Source: Saprospira grandis DSM 2844
GTDB lineage: Bacteria > Bacteroidota > Bacteroidia > Chitinophagales > Saprospiraceae
DNA length: 64,000 bases
Reading direction: 5' to 3'
Assembly (NCBI RefSeq): GCF_000275825.1
Contig: NZ_JH719942.1
Location: forward strand, 627,600 to 691,599
Shown: in pieces, positions 61,466 through 64,000 of the stretch
How the letters are laid out: each line of letters begins with the position of its first letter
How positions within the stretch are numbered: the stretch's first letter is position 1
Notes under the pieces: model-generated
Told to the model about the DNA's origin: nothing
The model's database searches: none
What the model saw: only the letters and a program-made list of their open reading frames with translations
Program-made: the position numbers and the translations under genes

Positions 61466-61858
61466 ATGAAACAAATCTTTGCCCTTTTTTTTCTCATTAG
61501 CAGCCTTGGTATTAGCCAAGTATACGCCCAAGAAGGAGAAGAGCCTCGCTTTCCCGGTTGTGAGGATGCCTTAGATTATGACTGCGCAGATATGAAAATG
61601 ATGCAGTTCCTTTTTAGTAATCTCAAACACCCTCAGGCCGCCAAAGACGCTAATATACAAGGTACTGTTGTGGCTAGCTTTACCATAAAATCCGATGGCT
61701 CTATCAGCGACCCAAGCGTAAAGGAAGGACTTGGACATGGATGCGATGAAGAAGTTATCCGCCTAATCAATCTTATGCCCAAATGGATTCCAGGCACCGA
61801 CCCCGAAGGCAATCCCATAGATCTGAAGTGGGAGATTGACGTGAAATTTAAGAATTAA
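61466..61858 (+). CDS. Secreted TonB-C-terminal-like protein (1)
   Basis: 130 aa from ATG 61466 (TTG at 61442 in frame). Signal peptide (1-21, QVYAQ). Body is a single TonB C-terminal-type module: HPQAAKDANIQGTVVASFTIKSDGSIS, then LINLMPKWIPGTDPEGNPIDL. Known: TonB_C normally follows a membrane anchor and links to TonB-dependent receptors; here it is free in the periplasm. A terminator follows, 48 bp before the paralogue. Confidence 0.8.
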   Translation: MKQIFALFFLISSLGISQVYAQEGEEPRFPGCEDALDYDCADMKMMQFLFSNLKHPQAAKDANIQGTVVASFTIKSDGSISDPSVKEGLGHGCDEEVIRLINLMPKWIPGTDPEGNPIDLKWEIDVKFKN

Positions 61859-61888
61859 AAAAAAAGACGGCGGCGCCGTCTTTTTTTT
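61857..61888 (+). terminator. Terminator between the two TonB-C-like genes
   Basis: GACGGC-ggc-GCCGTC with A-run before and eight Ts after, directly past the stop at 61858. Confidence 0.9.
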
Positions 61889-61906
61889 GGCCAACAGCTC
61901 TACACT

Positions 61907-62647
61907 ATGCCTTATTACAGCCTGTTTTTCTGCCTCCTCCTCTCCGCCACGCTCTGGGCCCAAGAAAATCGCCCAGCACTCTTCCCCTCTTGTAGCGACC
62001 CACTCATTAGTCTAGCCCAACAAGAAGACTGCAGCCGCAAAAAACTCCTAGAATATATTCACCTGCATTGCCCCTACCCCGATACCGCCCTGCAAGAAGA
62101 AGTGGAGGGCCTAGTGGTCGCCGCTTTTGAAGTCGATGAAGAGGGCCAAATCGCTAAAGTCAAAATCCTAAAAGGAGTAAATAAGGCTATTAATGAGGCC
62201 GTTATGCAAACCCTCAGGGGCATCAAGGGCTTTCAGCCCGCCCTAAAAGATGGCCAGCCAAGCAAAAGCTGGATTGAGCTGCCTATCCGCTTCCAACTCA
62301 ATAAATTACTGCATCTGGCCCAAGAAAATAAGTACCAATTGCTCTGGTCGGGCCCTAGCCAAAACAACCAACTCAAGAAAAGGGAACTACAAGCCCTCTT
62401 CCAAAATGAATCTCTTTTTGTCCGCAACATCCAAGGCCAAAACTTTAAGATTCAAGAACTAGAACTCAGCTACTGGCGCAAAAAAAAGCTACGAACCATC
62501 TACCTCAAAGCCCCCAAAGATTTCTGGACCGAAGAGGTCCAATCCCTCCTCAAAGATGTTCGCCGAAAAGGAAAGCTTTTTCTCCGAGCGCATATCCAAG
62601 ATCGCTACGAAATAATTGTTGTACACAGAGATCTAGAACTGATTTAA
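61907..62647 (+). CDS. Secreted TonB-C-terminal-like protein (2)
   Basis: 246 aa. Signal peptide (about 1-20). First 130 residues form a TonB_C-type module (EVEGLVVAAFEVDEEGQIAKVKILKG, then LRGIKGFQPALKDGQPSKSW), paralogous to the previous gene and sharing the FPxC start; the remaining 110 residues are an extra basic region with no recognised domain. The E23 element starts 7 bp past its stop. Confidence 0.78.
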   Translation: MPYYSLFFCLLLSATLWAQENRPALFPSCSDPLISLAQQEDCSRKKLLEYIHLHCPYPDTALQEEVEGLVVAAFEVDEEGQIAKVKILKGVNKAINEAVMQTLRGIKGFQPALKDGQPSKSWIELPIRFQLNKLLHLAQENKYQLLWSGPSQNNQLKKRELQALFQNESLFVRNIQGQNFKIQELELSYWRKKKLRTIYLKAPKDFWTEEVQSLLKDVRRKGKLFLRAHIQDRYEIIVVHRDLELI

Positions 62648-62653
62648 GGGTTT

Positions 62654-62858
62654 GGGGCTGCCCCTTCCGCCGGCTGAAAAGCCAGCGCAAAGCGGTATCG
62701 CTTTGCGAAGCGATACAAAATGAGGGTTAGAACCCTCATGAATTATCGGGCGGGTCGGGCTGTGTCAGGGCTCGCAAGTCTGCTCGGCCCTGCAGTTTTT
62801 TCGCTACGCTCAAAAAACTTTGGTCTGGCCTTCGGCCCCCCTTTTCCATCCCTCAGCC
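62654..62858 (+). repeat. E23, structured element, type B with insertion
   Basis: Closing stem GGCTG/CAGCC, P3 AGGG/CCCT, P4 long AT-rich (TTTTTT/AAAAAA) and P5 GGCC-ttc-GGCC. P2 is interrupted by about 80 bp (62669-62748) containing further hairpins: GCAAAGCG/CGCTTTGC and ATGAGGGTT/AACCCTCAT. Confidence 0.9.
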
Positions 62859-62917
62859 TGCGGCCCTTCGGGCCTGCTAGACGCAAAAAGGGCCAAACAA
62901 GGCTCTGCTCCAGCCTA

Positions 62918-62953
62918 AAAGAGGGCAGAAAACCATGGTTTTCTGCCCTCTTT
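62918..62953. terminator. Bidirectional terminator
   Basis: Perfect 36-bp palindrome, AAAGAGGGCAGAAAACC with its complement, A-rich one side and T-rich the other. Lies between the stops of the plus-strand TonB-C-like gene and the minus-strand acyltransferase. Confidence 0.92.
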
Positions 62954-62961
62954 CTTTGGCC

Positions 62962-63849
62962 CTAGGCCTGCGGTGGCTTGTGCTTCCAGCGCTTATGCGA
63001 CCAAAGCCAATAGGCGGGGTCCTTTCGGATTTGAGCCTCTACTTTGGCCATGTAAATCTGGCTGATTTCTTCGGCAGTATGCGCCTGTGGGTCCTTAATG
63101 AGTTCTTCAAAATGGACCTCATACACCCCTCTTTTTACTTTTTGTACATCAAAATAATAAATGGGAATATTATAGCCTTGGGCATAGCGGGCCGGGCCAT
63201 GAATTGTGGCCGTCTGCTGACCAAAAAACTCCACCCAATGCGCCTTTTTCACACTGCTCGGGTTTTGGTCGGCAATGAGGACCAAAAGCGGAGACTGTAG
63301 GCGATGCGCCTCAAATTGCTTGGCCGTTTCATAGGTAGGAACAATCACATTACCCGACAAACTGCGGCCCTTAAACATCTCGGCCTCTATCAATTTATTG
63401 GCCATGGGTTTATAAATGACCATACTGAGCATAGGCGTCTGAAAGCCAAGACCAGCTCCGCCCCACTCCCAGTTATTGTAATGCGCCCCGGCCAAAACAG
63501 CCGCCCCTTGTTTTTGGGCAATGGGGTCAAAAATATCGCCATTGACCACCTTCCAGCGCTTTTCAGCCACTTCTTCACTCATGCTCAGGCCCTTGAGGCT
63601 CTCTAAAAAGATATCGCAAAGATGGCTATAAAACTGCCGTTCTATTTGGGTCCTTTCTGCTTCCGTTTTTTCTGGAAAACAACGCAGTAAATTATCGCGG
63701 ACCACCTGTTTGCGGTAGCCCAACAACTTATAAAGGACCAAATAAAGAAAATTAGAGTAGGCATATAAGAGCCAAAAAGGCGTTAGCCGAAAGCTAAACC
63801 GTACTGTTTTAAAGGCCCAAAGCCCCAAGTGATCTGAAAATTTTGCCAT
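62962..63849 (-). CDS. Lipid A-type acyltransferase (LpxL/HtrB family)
   Basis: 295 aa. N-terminal hydrophobic helix, then GAHYNNWEWGGAGLG (the H-x4-E catalytic motif of the lysophospholipid acyltransferase superfamily), FKGRSLSGNVIVP, LLVLIADQNPSSV, WLWSHKRWKHKPP. This is the late acyltransferase family that adds secondary acyl chains to lipid A at the inner membrane. Substrate chain unknown. Single gene between the right ends of E23 and E24. Confidence 0.9.
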   Translation of the reverse strand: MAKFSDHLGLWAFKTVRFSFRLTPFWLLYAYSNFLYLVLYKLLGYRKQVVRDNLLRCFPEKTEAERTQIERQFYSHLCDIFLESLKGLSMSEEVAEKRWKVVNGDIFDPIAQKQGAAVLAGAHYNNWEWGGAGLGFQTPMLSMVIYKPMANKLIEAEMFKGRSLSGNVIVPTYETAKQFEAHRLQSPLLVLIADQNPSSVKKAHWVEFFGQQTATIHGPARYAQGYNIPIYYFDVQKVKRGVYEVHFEELIKDPQAHTAEEISQIYMAKVEAQIRKDPAYWLWSHKRWKHKPPQA

Positions 63850-63884
63850 AAGTTCTAAGTTGTAAAATGCGGCCAGGCCCTATT

Positions 63885-64000
63885 GGCCTAGCGCTGTGGA
63901 GGGGTGGCCCGCAGGGCCAGACCAAAGGCGAAACGAAGTGAAGCCTGCAGGGCCGAGCAGAGCTGCGAGCCCCGCAACATAGCGCCGCAGCGAAGCTGCG
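63885..64000 (-). repeat. E24, structured intergenic element, type A, cut by window edge
   Basis: Right end AGGCC visible, P3 GGGG/CCCC, P4 GCAGGC-type with TTC loop, P5 GGCCC/GGGCC; the P2 hairpin and left end lie past the window end. Confidence 0.88.

Noticed and set aside
237-64000. Structured elements as simple rho-independent terminators
   Set aside because: They have several hairpins, no T-tract after the element, and occur in both orientations relative to genes.
237-64000. Structured elements as group II introns, HEARO-type RNAs or IS ends
   Set aside because: No maturase, HNH or transposase ORF is associated and none of the known intron or terminal sequences is seen.
1-64000. tRNA or rRNA genes
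   Set aside because: No cloverleaf with a conserved TTCGAnnC arm or rRNA segment was seen on reading; a tRNA search program was not run.

Overview
The window reads as a chromosome segment of a Bacteroidota bacterium, most likely a Saprospira-type member of the Saprospirales. The evidence is two secreted proteins ending in type IX secretion (T9SS) sorting domains, TTTG / TAnnTTTG promoter boxes, almost no Shine-Dalgarno sequences, A-rich leaders, and Bacteroidota-typical families (DUF3810, DUF4340-like, stand-alone TonB-C proteins). The genus is inferred. No rRNA, tRNA, CRISPR array, prophage or intact insertion sequence was seen.

Layout. 1-62: start of a PD-(D/E)XK (Rpn-type) nuclease. 613-5478: giant surface protein with 13 Ig-like repeats. 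6049-11225: omega-amidase-like nitrilase, two membrane proteins, LRR protein, DUF4340-like protein. 11749-18917: M43 metalloprotease with T9SS tail, class 3 lipase, conserved unknown, lipoprotein nuclease. 19080-23888: cytochrome oxidase subunit III, SixA-like phosphatase, PA-domain T9SS protein, M42 aminopeptidase. 24323-29127: recR operon with a glycosyltransferase fusion, methyltransferase-like protein, HMA protein, DUF3050. 29677-37167: unknown secreted protein, SWIM / DUF5691 / MoxR cluster, DEDD exonuclease, winged-helix-like membrane protein. 37580-42609: amine oxidase and folB on the minus strand, NUDIX hydrolase, folA. 42796-46682: voltage-sensor-like protein, etfBA, MarC. 47181-52847: alpha-2-macroglobulin lipoprotein. 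53084-57947: RluA-type synthase, lipoprotein, LysM, DUF72, NamZ-type muramidase. 58167-63849: DUF4442, MbnP-like lipoprotein, ApbE, three small secreted proteins, lipid A-type acyltransferase.

The most striking content is not coding. Twenty-four copies (E1-E24), plus one partial copy, of a GC-rich element of about 115-130 bp occupy most larger intergenic gaps. All copies share one architecture: a closing stem formed by the two ends, a side hairpin P2, a 4-bp helix P3, a conserved core, hairpins P4 and P5, and often an outer hairpin. The hairpins and helices differ in sequence but keep pairing. P1 occurs as GGCCT/AGGCC, GGCTG/CAGCC, GGCTT/AAGCC and GGCCC/GGGCC. P3 occurs as GGGG/CCCC, GCAG/CTGC, AGGG/CCCT, GTGG/CCAC and GCGG/CCGC. 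This compensatory change argues for selection on a folded RNA or DNA. Orientation alternates strictly along the window (- + - + ...) with one exception in 23 steps. The GGGG (left) ends face gene blocks, often a few bases past a stop codon, while right ends face each other across an empty spacer or one to two genes. No encoded protein in the window explains the element.

A second, smaller repeat family (two copies) and a candidate small-RNA family on the minus strand (two tandem copies at 5726-5960 and one at 45798-45884, with promoter boxes and terminator hairpins) are the other main non-coding finds.
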